From NCBI GenBank assembly GCA_949751835.1, contig CATKHK010000030.1:1-64000 (forward strand): a stretch of DNA of 64,000 nucleotides, given 5' to 3'. Positions within the stretch are counted from its first letter, which is position 1, and every line of letters begins with the position of its first letter. Below the pieces are notes generated by a model. The model had not been told where the DNA came from. It ran no database searches and saw only the letters and a list, made by a program, of their open reading frames with translations. A program made the translations under genes and the position numbers. Origin of the DNA: Blepharisma japonicum. Lineage: Eukaryota; Ciliophora; Heterotrichea; Heterotrichida; Blepharismidae. This document shows, piece by piece, positions 48,326 through 59,537 of this stretch.

Positions 48326-49112
48326 TTGAAAAATCTCCTACACAATAAATAATAAAGTATTATTTAGTTGAAACTTTATTTAATTAATAAATGCCTATTA
48401 ATTCAAAATTTATGAAATTATCAAAACTTCCTCTCCAGTAAAACTTATTTCAGGTGTATATCAAGGCCTGCATTTTGTAACACTAATATGGGTAGTAATA
48501 ATAAATGCTTCTAGGATAGGCTTTGACATAAAAATTATTTGCTGAATTATTAAAATAAACAGAGATAAATCTTTGAATTGAAATTTTAAAGTGTACTTTG
48601 GGCATTAAATAGCTTTTACAACAGAGAAAATGCAATAAAGCGAAGAAAAATCAAAATGACTTAAGCTTATTTTTCTCTCCTTGGTATAAAGAGAAATTTA
48701 ATAGTAAAAAGGTTAATAAAAGATATTTATTAAAATTTAAAAAATAATTAATTAGCCTGATTTAAGTTAAAGTGAAATAAAGAAATTCCTTACAGGTTCT
48801 TATTAGATATACTGCTGCTTTTTAATTTTTCATTACTAAAAGAAAAGAATTCAATATCAATCATCAAATTCAGTAAATGTGAACAAATTTTAGAAATTCC
48901 GAGTAGAAGTATGAATTTGAGACCAAAATAACTATCTATATTGCTCAATGATTCATTTTTAGACATAATCTAATTCAAAAATGAAGCATATCTCTCAAAC
49001 AATTTATACTTATGCACGATAAATAATAAATTATTATTAATTTAAAGCTGATATTTAACTAATAAATATTATGCTTTTGAGTTATATAACAATTTTGAAC
49101 TTTTTTAATGGT
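48326..49112 (-). pseudogene. Spacer with decayed relative of the Cys-rich surface gene (about 48420-48665)
   Basis: About 790 bp without an intact gene. Two stretches match the downstream Cys-rich gene at the DNA level in the same orientation: about 48425-48480 with 49980-50035 (SFPGEEC...YTCGP region) and about 48596-48660 with 50170-50225 (start and signal peptide region). Stops and deletions make it non-coding. It is a fossil tandem copy. The remainder is AT-rich and empty. Confidence 0.5.
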
Positions 49113-50249
49113 TTAACTTATTGCTATTAAAACCAGCATTGATATAAATATTCCTTTGGCTCCTGAGTTGTTTCCATCATCATTGTCATCTCCTCCATTA
49201 TATTCATCCTTTGCCCTTACATAATTCAATGCAAAAGCATCAAGCACGCAGTTTTCACTTCCTTGAATTCTTGAATACATAGAATTTTGTTCTTGGTAAA
49301 AAGTAAAAGCATCAGATTCTTTCTTGCTTCAATAAGTTTTCACACAATTCTTATGAAATCTTCTCACAGTGTTGCATTTAGTTATATGCTCGCTGGAATT
49401 TCATTGATTAAGCTCCTTTAAGTACGCTTGATAAGGTAAATCGCCTGGAAAAATTTGGCAATTTGCGCTTCCTTGTTTATTAAATCCACAGCTGCAAATT
49501 CCTTTAATTGAGATAGGGGGGCTGAAGAAAGAGTCAGAGGTAGACTGGCAACTATTGCCGGAATTGATATCACATTGTGAAGCTGGGGTTACAGGAGATG
49601 ACAATAAATCTGTGCAATAAAAGTTAGTGTCAGAGTTTTCTTGGCAATAAATATGAGGGCATAAAGCACTAATTCCAGACTCACAGCCTCCAACTGGATC
49701 ATGAACTTCGAAACTGTGCCAAGGATAGCAAGTATTAAGGGCAGGATTATTTATATCCGCCACATTACAAGCTGCATTGTTTACGCATTCAAAGTCATTT
49801 AAACAGCCTGTTTGGCCCACTTTAATAAGAGGCTTACAAACTTTAGATATCTGATCGCAATAGAGGTTTGGCTCACATGACCCACTGTAAGTGCAGCTTT
49901 GACCTTGAGCAGTTCCAACACAAACCCCATCTTTACAGCCTGTCGTGTAAAGATATTGACAATCATTAGCAGTTTTACATTCCTCTCCAGGAAAGCTGAT
50001 TCCAGATGTATATGTAGGCCCGCATGTATAATTAAATCCTTGCACTTGAAAGCAATCGTAAGTGCTTGTTTCGCAGGCTTGAGCATAATAAGTATTTGTG
50101 GAATTATTAAAATATGCACAAGTTCGAGGCTCAAAGATTTGGCTTGAAGTTTTGCAAGTGTATTTTGAGCATTGGATATCTTTTACAGCAAAGGAAAAGC
50201 AAAACAGTAATGTGAAAACTAAAATGGATCTGGTCAAATCTGTCTCCAT
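49113..50249 (-). CDS. Cys-rich secreted surface protein, probable GPI anchor
   Basis: 378 aa, ATG at 50247-50249, TAA at 49113-49115. Signal peptide SILVFTLLFCFSFAV, then about 30 Cys in spaced pairs (TCKTSSQIFEPRTCAYF, GCKDGVC, SCEPNLYCDQISKVC), several N-glycosylation sites, and a polar NDDGNNSGAKG before a final hydrophobic stretch IFISMLVLIAIS with no basic residues after it. That ending is the classic GPI-attachment signal. Similar Cys-rich proteins with a Dickkopf-like pattern are frequent in ciliates, with unknown partners. Likely on the cell surface. A decayed sister copy lies just downstream. Confidence 0.8.
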
Positions 50250-50835
50250 TCTAGACGCAAAGAAATATAATATTAAAATGTTAAATGATATTGAAGGAAA
50301 GAAAAGAGTTGAGTAAAATTTTGCACTTAATTAAATTCTAAATAACTAATTGCTTTGATATAAGTTAAGAAAGAAGAAATCTAATGACTTATGGGCGCTT
50401 AATAGACATTTGTTTCTCCTGTAGTCTTATTACTTAAAAGATAAAAATTAATGACCTTTGCAAATCCAATAAATATATTCAAATCTTCATATTAACTCAG
50501 AATAGATACCATCTAAAGTTAAAAAACTAAAAAAAATCGTTAAAAACCATATTATAAAAGGTCAGAAGTTAAAAAGTCAAAAAAAATATTTGATGCTAAT
50601 TATTTTTTATCATATTTTAATAAAGAAATTTATTTTTTCGTTGAAAAATTGGCAGAAGAAGTTTAAAAATATATGATATAAGCAAAATCTTATGATTTTT
50701 AATTCCATATTGATTATTTATAATTTCAGAAGAGGACAAAAAATAACAAGATAATTAATTATTAGACACAGCCATACTTTTATATTAAGTTTTCTTATAA
50801 ATGATTTGTAAATACAGGCGAAAATATTAATCAAA
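50250..50835. other. AT-rich divergent spacer
   Basis: About 590 bp between divergent starts of the Cys-rich gene and the papain-fold gene. No feature beyond presumed promoters. Confidence 0.5.
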
Positions 50836-51900
50836 ATGGACAATCTTTTAGACTCAAAAGTAGTAAAGCCACAATCAAATATTAAAATTCTTGCCATTTT
50901 AGGAGCATCATTTGGCCTAATTTGTTTGATTGTCATTTTTACTTTTTACTCCAATTTAAATATATCAACTTCAACCCTATCTCAGTTTATTTTAGAAGAA
51001 GAGGAGTTTAAGAGCTATATTCTAAAATACAGCAAAAATTACAGTAAAGATGAATATCTTAACAGATTTAAAATTTTCAGAGATAATCTTGGTTTTATTC
51101 GTAATCAAAACGCTTTAGGATTAACCTGGACAGCTGGAATAAATCAGTTTACAGATTTAACTCCTCAAGAATTTAAAACTAAATACACTCACTCAAAAAT
51201 TATGCCTCCAAAATCCTATAGTCAAGAAGCTGCTAAAGAGAACCCTCTTACTGTCGCAAGTTCTATAGATTGGAGATCAGTAGGTGCAGTAACACCTGTT
51301 GGAAGCGAAGGATTATGCAATAGTGATTATGCTTTTGCATCAGCAGGAGCAGTTGAAGGGCTTTGGAAAATTTCAGGAAACCCACTTATAGTTCTTTCAG
51401 AGCAAGAAATTGTGGATTGCTCAATTTCATATGGAAATAAAGGTTGTGGAGGAGGCTTAGTAGATCATGCATACTCTTTTATACAAAGTAAGGGTCTTAC
51501 TTCTGCTCTGCTTTACCCATACACAGGAACAGATGGAAAATGTAATGAAAATGCTGTTAGTAGAGAAATAGGAAAAATCAGTGGATCTAATATAGTCCAA
51601 GCAAATAATCCACAAAGTCTGCAATATCAAGTTGCCTCGCAGCCAGTATCAGTATATGTGGATGCTGATAATTATATATGGCAATATTATAATGGAGGAG
51701 TAGTTACAAAAAATTGTGGAACTGAGCTCAGCCACTCTGTTTTAATTGTAGGCTACAATATGACTGCATCTCCTGCATATTGGATTGTAAAGAATTCTTG
51801 GGGAGCAACATGGGGAGAAAGTGGATATATAAGAATTGGAGTCAGCTCAGGAGCAGGAATCTGCGGAATTAATATGGCTGGATCATATCCAACTCTTTAA
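50836..51900 (+). CDS. Papain-fold (C1A) membrane protein with Asp in place of the catalytic Cys
   Basis: 354 aa, ATG at 50836, TAA at 51898-51900. Type II membrane anchor at about 17-39 (ILAILGASFGLICLIVIF). The inhibitory propeptide I29 at about 55-115 has an ERFNIN-like RFKIFRDNLGFIRNQN and GINQFTDLTPQEF. The mature domain starts near SSIDWRSVGAVTPV. The active-site segment reads GSEGLCNSDYAFASAGAVEG, where active enzymes have QGxCGSCWAF: the oxyanion Gln is Glu and the nucleophile Cys is Asp. The His (LSHSVLIVGY) and Asn (KNSWGATWG) positions remain. Protease activity is therefore unlikely. The fold may have a binding role, as in other inactive C1A relatives such as testin or silicatein-type proteins (where Cys is Ser). 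Confidence 0.9.
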   Translation: MDNLLDSKVVKPQSNIKILAILGASFGLICLIVIFTFYSNLNISTSTLSQFILEEEEFKSYILKYSKNYSKDEYLNRFKIFRDNLGFIRNQNALGLTWTAGINQFTDLTPQEFKTKYTHSKIMPPKSYSQEAAKENPLTVASSIDWRSVGAVTPVGSEGLCNSDYAFASAGAVEGLWKISGNPLIVLSEQEIVDCSISYGNKGCGGGLVDHAYSFIQSKGLTSALLYPYTGTDGKCNENAVSREIGKISGSNIVQANNPQSLQYQVASQPVSVYVDADNYIWQYYNGGVVTKNCGTELSHSVLIVGYNMTASPAYWIVKNSWGATWGESGYIRIGVSSGAGICGINMAGSYPTL

Positions 51901-52582
51901 GCTAATTTCTCTTAAATTATAGTTGTTATAAATTATTTTTATTTATATAAGTTTATTATTTATGATTAATTTAATTTTAGCTTAACTCATAAATTCAACT
52001 ATTAAATTCTTTATAAAATACAAATTTTAACTAAGAATTTATAAGATTTTCTAAATTTCATGCTATTAAATCATACTATATGTTATGATTTCTGAGAAGT
52101 CGAAAAATAAAATCTGTTTTTTATTAAAAATTGGACCTATCTTCACTTTGAAATCGTCACAGTTCTCTATATATTATTTAAAAGTTAAATTCTATTGGGA
52201 GATCTTGACATCTTGCTGAGAGTATAAACTGCTTTATGATCTTTTTTTGAATATTCGTAATAAAAATTTGATACATTTACTTCAGAATTTGCGAGCACTT
52301 TGATTATTCAAAATTGATTTTGGAAATCAAAATTGATTTTGGAAATCAAAATTGATTTTGGAAATCAAAATTGATTTTGGTTTCAAAATTTCAAATTCCC
52401 TCAGACCCAGTATCATGCCTTCATATCATGAAACTTAAAAAGTCACTTTATTTCTTTTAAAATCCTTTTTAATCTTCTATTTGTTGTTTCATCATCAGAA
52501 GATCGTCATTTTTGGCACTTTTAGGATTAGATTTTTATTGCATATTTAAAAAAACAACTCTCGGTTTCTTATAATAATTAAA
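51901..52582. other. Spacer with an 18-bp tandem repeat
   Basis: About 680 bp, AT-rich. The only structure is the repeat at 52305-52385, listed separately. Confidence 0.5.
52305..52385. repeat. 18-bp tandem repeat with palindromic core
   Basis: Four units of AAAATTGATTTTGGAAATC-like sequence. The core CAAAATTGATTTTG is close to an inverted repeat, so each unit can pair with its neighbour. It lies about 200 bp upstream of the FHA/RING-CH gene. Confidence 0.8.
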
Positions 52583-53683
52583 ATGAAGACCCCACAACAG
52601 TAACAGCTACTTAGAATTATAATGAAGACTATGACCTGGGCTCGTGACTCTCATAATTTATTCGACTATGAGTCTCGTAGCTGCCACAAGAAGAAGCTTC
52701 AGGCTTCAAATCCTTGCAACATAATTAGATGCGACACAGAAGTTGACCTTATTTCCGATTTCACAGATATATCCCGGCTGGCGCCTCATTCTCAGATCTT
52801 AGCCACTGTTTCTCAAAGAAATGGGATTTTCTACCTAAGTTCTGAGCAATCAGAGCCAATTTGGATGATAGTTAGATCCCTAAAAACTCCCGAGGGCTCA
52901 GGAGTTCTTTTAAAGCAAGGAGACGTCATAAAACTAGGCCGAATAGTGTACAGAATAAAAGAGCTCAGCACAGGCAGCTCTGACTCATCCAGTGACCAAA
53001 CCCAAGAAAGTGAAGACGAATGTGAAATTCCGAATGAGCATGAAACAACGACATGCCGAATTTGTTTTGGCGAGTCCGAAGGCTCAGAAAACCCTCTAAT
53101 TTCTCCATGCAGTTGTACAGGATCAGTTAAATTCATTCATTTGCGATGCCTGCAGAGATGATTGCTTTCTCGAGTTTCTACGCGGTCAGGAGAAAACACG
53201 TGCTGCTATCAATGAAAATCAATGGATTGCGAAATTTGCAAAAAAAATTATCCTTTCAGCCTAGATGTCCAAGGAAAAGAAAAAGAGCTATTTCAAGTCG
53301 AAAAATCTGATTTGCCCAGAATTGTAATCGAAGGTGTGGATGATGGGAAAGGTGCAAATAAAGCTGTATATGTAGTGGCTTTTAGTGAAAACTCAACAGT
53401 CAAGCTGGGAAGAGGCCATGAGTGTGAAGTGAGGATATCTGATATATCCGTATCAAGATGTCATGCCACCATTCATTTCAATAATGGAAATTTCACTATT
53501 GAAGACAATAATTCCAAATTTGGGACTTTATTACAAGTGAACGACCCACTTCCACTGCTTGCAAATTCTGCCATCGCATTGCAAGCTGGAAGAACTGTAA
53601 TTGCTGTATCTCTGAAAGGAGATGAAAGTGCTTCATATGAAAATTCGTTAGATAGATTGCCTGCTCATAAGCGGTCATTATAA
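52583..53683 (+). CDS. FHA and RING-CH (RINGv) domain protein
   Basis: 361 aa after removal of an intron at 52600-52614. ATG at 52583, TAA at 53681-53683. If the intron is not real, an ATG at 52622 would start the same frame. A weak FHA-like region (about 55-120, ending GDVIKLGRIVYRI) is followed by an acidic Ser-rich linker. The RING-CH domain has TCRICFGESEGSENPLISPC, then CSCTGSVKFIHLRCLQRW, then a distal CEIC, with Cys/His spacing of the C4HC3 type. A clear FHA domain follows (about 255-330; VKLGRGHECEVRISD, SRCHATIHF, NNSKFGT). RING-CH proteins are E3 ubiquitin ligases, usually membrane-bound; here there is no TM, and the FHA domain should bind phosphothreonine. Two TGA Trp codons lie in the RING region. 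Confidence 0.87.
52600..52614 (+). other. Probable 15-nt intron at the 5' end of the FHA/RING-CH gene
   Basis: GTAACAGCTACTTAG, A at position 10. Links an upstream ATG (MKTPQQ) to IIMKTMTW in frame. Confidence 0.75.
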
Positions 53684-53792
53684 GTAATATATTATATGAC
53701 TTAATTTTAGAATTATCCTGACCATATTTATTTCTATTCTTTTGATGAGTGCAATGATTATCGTCATTTTTATTTCTAAATCCTCATAAAAG

Positions 53793-54725
53793 ATGCTATC
53801 TAAAAATAAGGAAATTCCTTGTAGCAGGTTAGATTGCTATGTTGTATTAAAAACATTAGGGAAAGGAATTACTTCTAAAGTAAAATTAATCCAAGAGCCG
53901 ACTTCAAAAATCCTGTATTCTGCCAAAATATTTAAAATAGTTAAAAAAGATACACATACTCGTGAGCATGTTATCACTGAGATAGAGTGTTTAAATAGAG
54001 TTTCTCATAAGCGTGTTATAAAATATTTCAATTATTGTGAAGTTGGGATATATAGGAAAAAAAATAAGACGAGTTATAGATGCCAATACATTTTAATGGA
54101 GTACTGCATAAATGGGGAATTTTATGAGCTAATTAATCAGCGTGGAAGCTTAGATATGGATTTGTGCAGGTTTTATTTTAGGCAGCTAATAGAAGCTTTG
54201 GAAGCTTGTCATAGGGTTGGTGTTTATCATGGAGATCTTAAGTTAGAAAATTTGTTGTTGGACAGTGAATTTAATTTGAAATTAATTGATTTCGGCTCTT
54301 CGAATTATATAAATCTTAAAGATCTTATTGCAATTAGAGGAACAGAAAAATACATGCCGCCTGAAATAAGACTAAATTTGGAATATGATCCTGAAAAAGT
54401 TGATGTGTTTGGAGCAGGAGTAATACTGTTTATTATGTTTGCTGGGACACCTCCTTTTAATTATGCTGATTTATCTGATAAATTTTATAGGTGCCTTATT
54501 GGAGAAGATACATCAGATTTATTTTGGAGATATTATCAGAAAAAACATGAGAATAAAAACTTTACAGAAGATTTCATCAATTTAGTTGAAAAAATGCTTG
54601 CTTATAGCCCACAAGATAGGCCAAGCATAGATGATATCAAAAAGAACGCCTGGTTCAATGCAGATTTACCTTCAAAGGAAGAGGTGTTTCATATGCTTTC
54701 GTACCTTAAACTTAATACCCCATAA
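53793..54725 (+). CDS. Protein kinase with HGD catalytic loop (CAMK/SNF1-like)
   Basis: 310 aa, ATG at 53793, TAA at 54723-54725. Kinase domain fills the protein: GKGITSKVKLI (modified glycine loop), SAKIFKIVKK (the lysine present), YHGDLKLENLLLD where Gly replaces Arg of HRD, IDFGSS, GTEKYMPPE. The catalytic Asp and DFG Asp remain, so activity is likely, with loss of the HRD Arg that normally contacts the phosphorylated activation loop. This suggests an RD-independent mode. No extra domains. 110 bp after the FHA/RING-CH gene on the same strand. Confidence 0.88.
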   Translation: MLSKNKEIPCSRLDCYVVLKTLGKGITSKVKLIQEPTSKILYSAKIFKIVKKDTHTREHVITEIECLNRVSHKRVIKYFNYCEVGIYRKKNKTSYRCQYILMEYCINGEFYELINQRGSLDMDLCRFYFRQLIEALEACHRVGVYHGDLKLENLLLDSEFNLKLIDFGSSNYINLKDLIAIRGTEKYMPPEIRLNLEYDPEKVDVFGAGVILFIMFAGTPPFNYADLSDKFYRCLIGEDTSDLFWRYYQKKHENKNFTEDFINLVEKMLAYSPQDRPSIDDIKKNAWFNADLPSKEEVFHMLSYLKLNTP

Positions 54726-54913
54726 TTTTAATAAATAATTTGGTGTACAGAGAAAGCGTTCAAGCCATCAAACATAGAGCAACATACATATATAAATATC
54801 TGATTATTAGGAATGGTTTTAATACCCATATTTAAATGCTTTCTTACTTTGCTGGAAATAAAAATTGATTTATCTTACATTAAAAAAATAATTCACATAA
54901 ATAGATATACAAG

Positions 54914-56023
54914 TTATATCTTATTACCATCACAACCCTTGACCTTTCGATTTTCTTTCCCATCCCCTCGGATTTTAATTTTCTTGATTTCCCTCAATTT
55001 TTCTTCTTTAAAATCCAAGCATCTCCCTTTTTTCTTTCCCAATGAAATATCAGCTCCATCTGAGTCAGCATCTTCATTTTTGGATTTTTTGTAAAATAAA
55101 ATATAAGCTGATCTATCATTAAGAACTTTATTCACATTAACTTTAAGCACTGATAAATCGTTAGCTATATATCATTCGTTATTTGGACCCTTAATGTAGC
55201 TATAATAATGCCCTGACCTTGATGAGTATCCCATATGCACCAAAACTGCATAAAGTTCATAGACCGCTTGCTCTGGCGTTAATAGGTAAGGCTGAAGGTT
55301 TAGTTTTTCAGGGAATTTGACATGTGTCATGTCTTTTTTCCCTTCATTTGTAAACCGCTTTAAATGGAGAGTTAAAATTAATGGCGGGGATTTTATAATA
55401 AATTGCTTACATGCAACAGTTCGAACTCCACAAGGAGCACAAAAATATAGATTCATGCCATCTAAAAACTCATTTTTGCAGAAATTGGCAAGGCATCTTT
55501 CTAAATCTGAATCTGACAAATCCAAAGAAATGTCCAAAAAGTTTTCATAGATTTCAGATTCAAAGTGACAGTTGAGACACTGAACTTTACTCCTTAAAAC
55601 TCCTCCAAATATTTGCCTTACCACATCCCGTTCCATCCTTTCCACCAAAAACCTCAGCAGCTCGTGGGCGTCTTCTTGCTTACCTAAGCTAAAGTTCTGA
55701 GAAAACCTAGGAAGGTATTTTAAAAAATCATCAGGAATTCTCGTTGAACTTTTGAATAAGCGCTTGAAGCAGCATAGTGTGCAAAAAACTTTTTTACATC
55801 TGTGGATAATATTTTGAAGTGGCGGGGTGTATAGAAGACACTGAAGGGTTGAGTTGATGAAGCACGTGTTTCCCATGTTCTTAAATCCTCGTGATAGAAC
55901 TTGACGATGTTGCCAGTCAAGAAGCGATGACTCTTGAAATAAATCATAGGGGAGTTTGAGAGATTGAGTTGACTTTGAATTGTGTTGGAAGCTTTCTAGC
56001 TTCCATTGCAATTTATTATTCAT
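54914..56023 (-). CDS. Ubiquitin-specific protease (USP family)
   Basis: 369 aa, ATG at 56021-56023, TAA at 54914-54916. Cys box GFKNMGNTCFINSTLQCL at about residue 46-63, QEDAHELLRFLVERM, zinc-binding CLNCH and CAPCG pairs, LTLHLKRF, and the His box YSSRSGHYYSYIK followed by NEWYIANDLSV, where W is TGA. All catalytic triad positions are present, so it should be active. It resembles the compact USP36/USP42-like core. A Lys-rich C-terminal tail (KKKGRCLDFKEEKLREIKKIK) may be a nuclear or nucleolar signal. Convergent with the HGD kinase gene. Confidence 0.92.
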
Positions 56024-56594
56024 TGTTTACAAACCATAGAAGTTCCCTCCATAGTGTAGAATTGAATAGTAATAGAGTTTCTATTATGATATTCTTTGCA
56101 ATTATTTATTTAAATTATAAAATATTCTGATAATAATGTTTAATTTACAATTATGCTATAAAGGCAACTTAAGGAATAAAATTATTCAGATTTTTTATAT
56201 TGTATTTATGATAAAATTTCTGCTTTAATTACAAGGCTTTAAATTTGTCACCTGCTATTAAAGAGCTTTTAATGAAAAGCAGCTTAAATCCTTTATAAAC
56301 CTTTTATCTGCTTTCAAATTTTAAATTGCTTATTATATCAAAGACCTTATTTGGTTTTTCAATCAATGAATGCTATTAAAATAAATTAATCGTTCTACCC
56401 TTATCAGTATTTTTTATAATAATGCTTGATTTAAATAATTTTAAATATAACTTCAATACATTAAGTAAGTTAAATAAGAAGTGATTATTATAACCATTTT
56501 AATCATAAAATTTCTATAAACTCTCAAACCCTTTCAATTCTACTTCCATATAATGATTTAAATAAGTAATAATTAAATTCCTATTGGGGAATTA
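56024..56594. other. AT-rich divergent spacer
   Basis: About 570 bp between divergent starts. No feature recognised beyond presumed promoters. Confidence 0.5.
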
Positions 56595-58166
56595 ATGCTA
56601 AGATATCTATTATTGCTTTTCATTCCCGTCATATCAACAGCCTATTTGCCTCTTCATTCTTTGCAAGAAAAAAGCTCATCAAGTGGTGCCAATAAGATTC
56701 ACATCAAAAACACCAATAATGTAGTTATAAATTAGGAAGCTTATACAATTGCTTTATCAATTGGGACGCCACCACAAAAACTTGAACTTCTTCTAAGTAC
56801 AGGAAATAGCTCTGTAAGAATAATGCAGCTGAGTTGAATTGCGTCTGCTGATTGTTTCAATTGCCGAGTGCCTCTGAATGCATATGATATTACCAAATCT
56901 TCAACTTATATGAGTAAAGGGATTACAAATACAATTAATGTAAGTCATAAACAGAACGGCTATAGCTCATTTTGAGCTCTTTTAAGCACAGATAATTTCA
57001 CGCTTTCAGGTGGTAAAGAATCTTCTCAATTTTTTTGGTTAGCTGTACAAAACTTAAATTACCCAGGCCAAGTAATTGATGGAATCTTTAGTTTAGGACT
57101 TGATAATTTAGCATATCCTACTTTTATTGAGTCTTTGTATTACAGCGGCATTATAGATTCACCTACCTTTTCAATATATCTTAGCGATGTAAAGGAAGGT
57201 AAAAATGACACTGATTCGAGATTGCTTCTTGGGAATACAGATCTAACTCCTTATATTGGAACAAATGCAGTAAGATATTTAAATGTTCTGTCCTATAGTA
57301 TAGGCTGAACTACGAATCTTGACTCTATATTTATTGGGAATACAAATTTTTATCTTAATTCATGATATGCGGCCTTTGATGTAAACTCACCATATATTTT
57401 TATACCTTATGCTGACTTTTCAACTATTTATGATTATTTTATTTATTTCCATTCTTGTGAGTGGAATTCTGATATAATACAATGCAATGATAAAAATATT
57501 GAAAATTACCCGAGCATCACATTTGTGCTAAATAATCAATATTTTCAAATCCCAAATACAGCTTATTTAAGATATGATAAAAAAGCAGATACAATGACTT
57601 TTCTATTTATGCAGAATAGTTATTCAAACTGGGTATTGGGGAGTCCTTTTTTAAGACAATATGTATCAGTTTTTACTCAGGGGATCGGCACTCAATCAAC
57701 AATCGGCTTGGCATATATTGATATTAAGTCAAAAAAATCAAGCAGCAAAAGTGATTTTTGGAGTGATTGGAGTCTATATTTCTATATCGGGATAGGAGTG
57801 GCTGGAGGTTTAATTGCTATAATTCTCTTTATTATTTTATGTCGCTTGAGAAAAAGAAGACAAGCAAGAAAGAATCAAGAAAACAATGAAAGATTAATTA
57901 GTAACATAATTGAGCCTCCAAAGCCAGAATTAAAGCCAAAAAAATCAAGGTCAAAGCCAAGAATTTCTAACCCCTCCCCGCCTCCGCCACCACCTAAAAT
58001 TGCTGTAGAAAATCCTTTGCCTGTGAGTCAGTCAGGCATTGCAGATAGTGAATCTGGTATTTATCCAGATTTGGAGCCAGTCCCAATACTTAGACAAAAT
58101 CAGCAAGAAAGCGCTGAAACTGGGGCTTATCCCTTTTTGCCTCCAATAAAGGTACTAGAACCTTAA
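56595..58166 (+). CDS. Pepsin-fold (A1) type I membrane protein, catalytic Asp missing, cluster member 1
   Basis: 518 aa after removal of an intron at 56721-56735. ATG at 56595, TAA at 58164-58166. Signal peptide RYLLLLFIPVISTAYLPL, then SIGTPPQKLELLLSTGNSS: the first catalytic motif, normally DTGSS, reads STGNS. The second reads AAFDVNSPYIFIP, keeping Asp but losing Thr-Gly. FLRQYVSVF is the usual late motif. One TM helix at about 390-413 (LYFYIGIGVAGGLIAIILF) and a Pro-rich cytosolic tail (PPPPPPK). Without the first Asp the active site cannot work in the normal way, so it is probably a binding or structural protein on a surface or endomembrane. Several TGA Trp codons. Confidence 0.85.
56721..56735 (+). 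other. 15-nt intron in pepsin-fold gene 1
   Basis: GTAGTTATAAATTAG, A at position 10. Removes a TAG and joins NTNN to EAYTIALSIGTPP. Confidence 0.9.
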
Positions 58167-58443
58167 TAAGCATCAATAAATTTCTTATCTAAAAGTTATT
58201 TACTAAATTATATTTGCTATTCGAATTATTTTTAAATGCTAAATAAGTTAATAGTTAACCTAGCATATATGAATAGTATTCAGCTATTACATAGAAAAAG
58301 ATAAAATACTAATAATTAGCTTCTTGAGCATTCCTTAAAAATTTGCAATCCATCTTGCTCTAAGATAGCTCATCCAAACTAAGTTCTATGGAAAGATATT
58401 GGTAAGAGAAAATAGCATCTTTATAAAAGCATATATATTTATC

Positions 58444-59537
58444 ATGCTAAGGTATCTAATATGCTTTTCATTTCCGTCACATCAGGAATATATTTCTTCT
58501 TTCTGATAAAGAAAAAAGCGGATCAAGCGGAATCAAAAAGATTCCTCTTAAAACTACAAACAATGTTCATAAATTAGGAAGCCTATTCAATTTTCTTGTC
58601 TATTGGCACTCCACCATAAAAACTTGAATTGCTTTTAAGTACAGGCAATAGCTCAGTAAAAGTAATATAGATCGGTTAAGTTATATCTTCCGATTGCTAC
58701 AATTGTAGAATGCCTGTGCATATATATGGCATCTCCAAATCTACAACATACTTAAGCAGAGGAATTTCAAATATATTGAATGTAAGCTTTATGTAGAACG
58801 GTTATAGCCTTTTACAGCTTTATTAAGTACAGACAATTTCAACCTTGGAGACACTATTATATCTGCTCTATATTTTTGATTAGTTTCTGTGAATTTAAAT
58901 TATCCTGGACAATTAGTCGATGGAGTATTGGATTTAGGATTTAATAAATTTAGGATATCTCGCTTTTATTAGAGAGTAAAAATATAAACTCTCATAGAAT
59001 GGGCAAAATATCTTTTTCTTGCTTTAAAAGTGGCTTGAATACTTGTATTATAATGCCATTATAGATTCGCCTACATTTCCGATATATTTAAGTGATTTAG
59101 ATCATGACGAAATTGATTCTGATTCAATATTGATTCTTGGGACTATAGATCTAGAGCTTTATATTGGACAAAATATAGTAAAATACTTAGATATTTTTGA
59201 TAATGAAATCGGATGAACTATCAATATAAACTCAATGGTTATAAACACTCAAAATTATTATATGAATTCAATATATGCAGCTTTTGATGCAAACACTCCA
59301 TATATTTATATACCTAGAAATGATTTTGCAACAATATTCGATTATTTCATTTATTTTTATGACTGTAGGATAAGTTCTAATATATGGCTGTGTAATGATA
59401 ATAATATTAAAAATATTCCAAGCATCACATTTATCTTAGATAATCAATATTTTGAAATGCCAAATCTAGCTTTGAATATTAATAATTATCCTATTATTTA
59501 CCTAAAAGCTATCATAAATAATTTAAATAAATAAACT
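58444..59537 (+). pseudogene. Pepsin-fold pseudogene, cluster member 2
   Basis: A decayed copy of the gene at 56595. It starts with a recognisable ATG and signal peptide at 58444, keeps LSTGNSSVKV, then has many stops and frameshifts. About 58970-59045 contains a 70-odd-bp segment absent from gene 1 (between the equivalents of TFIES and YYSGII). The last third (59235-59534) is open and matches AAFDANTPYIYIP, then ends early without TM or tail. At least five disabling changes. The upstream intron is still visible as a shortened GTTCATAAATTAG. Confidence 0.85.

Noticed and set aside
49799-50134. Second gene within the Cys-rich protein locus
   Set aside because: Another frame of the same strand; the Cys-rich frame has signal peptide and anchor signal and is clearly the real one.
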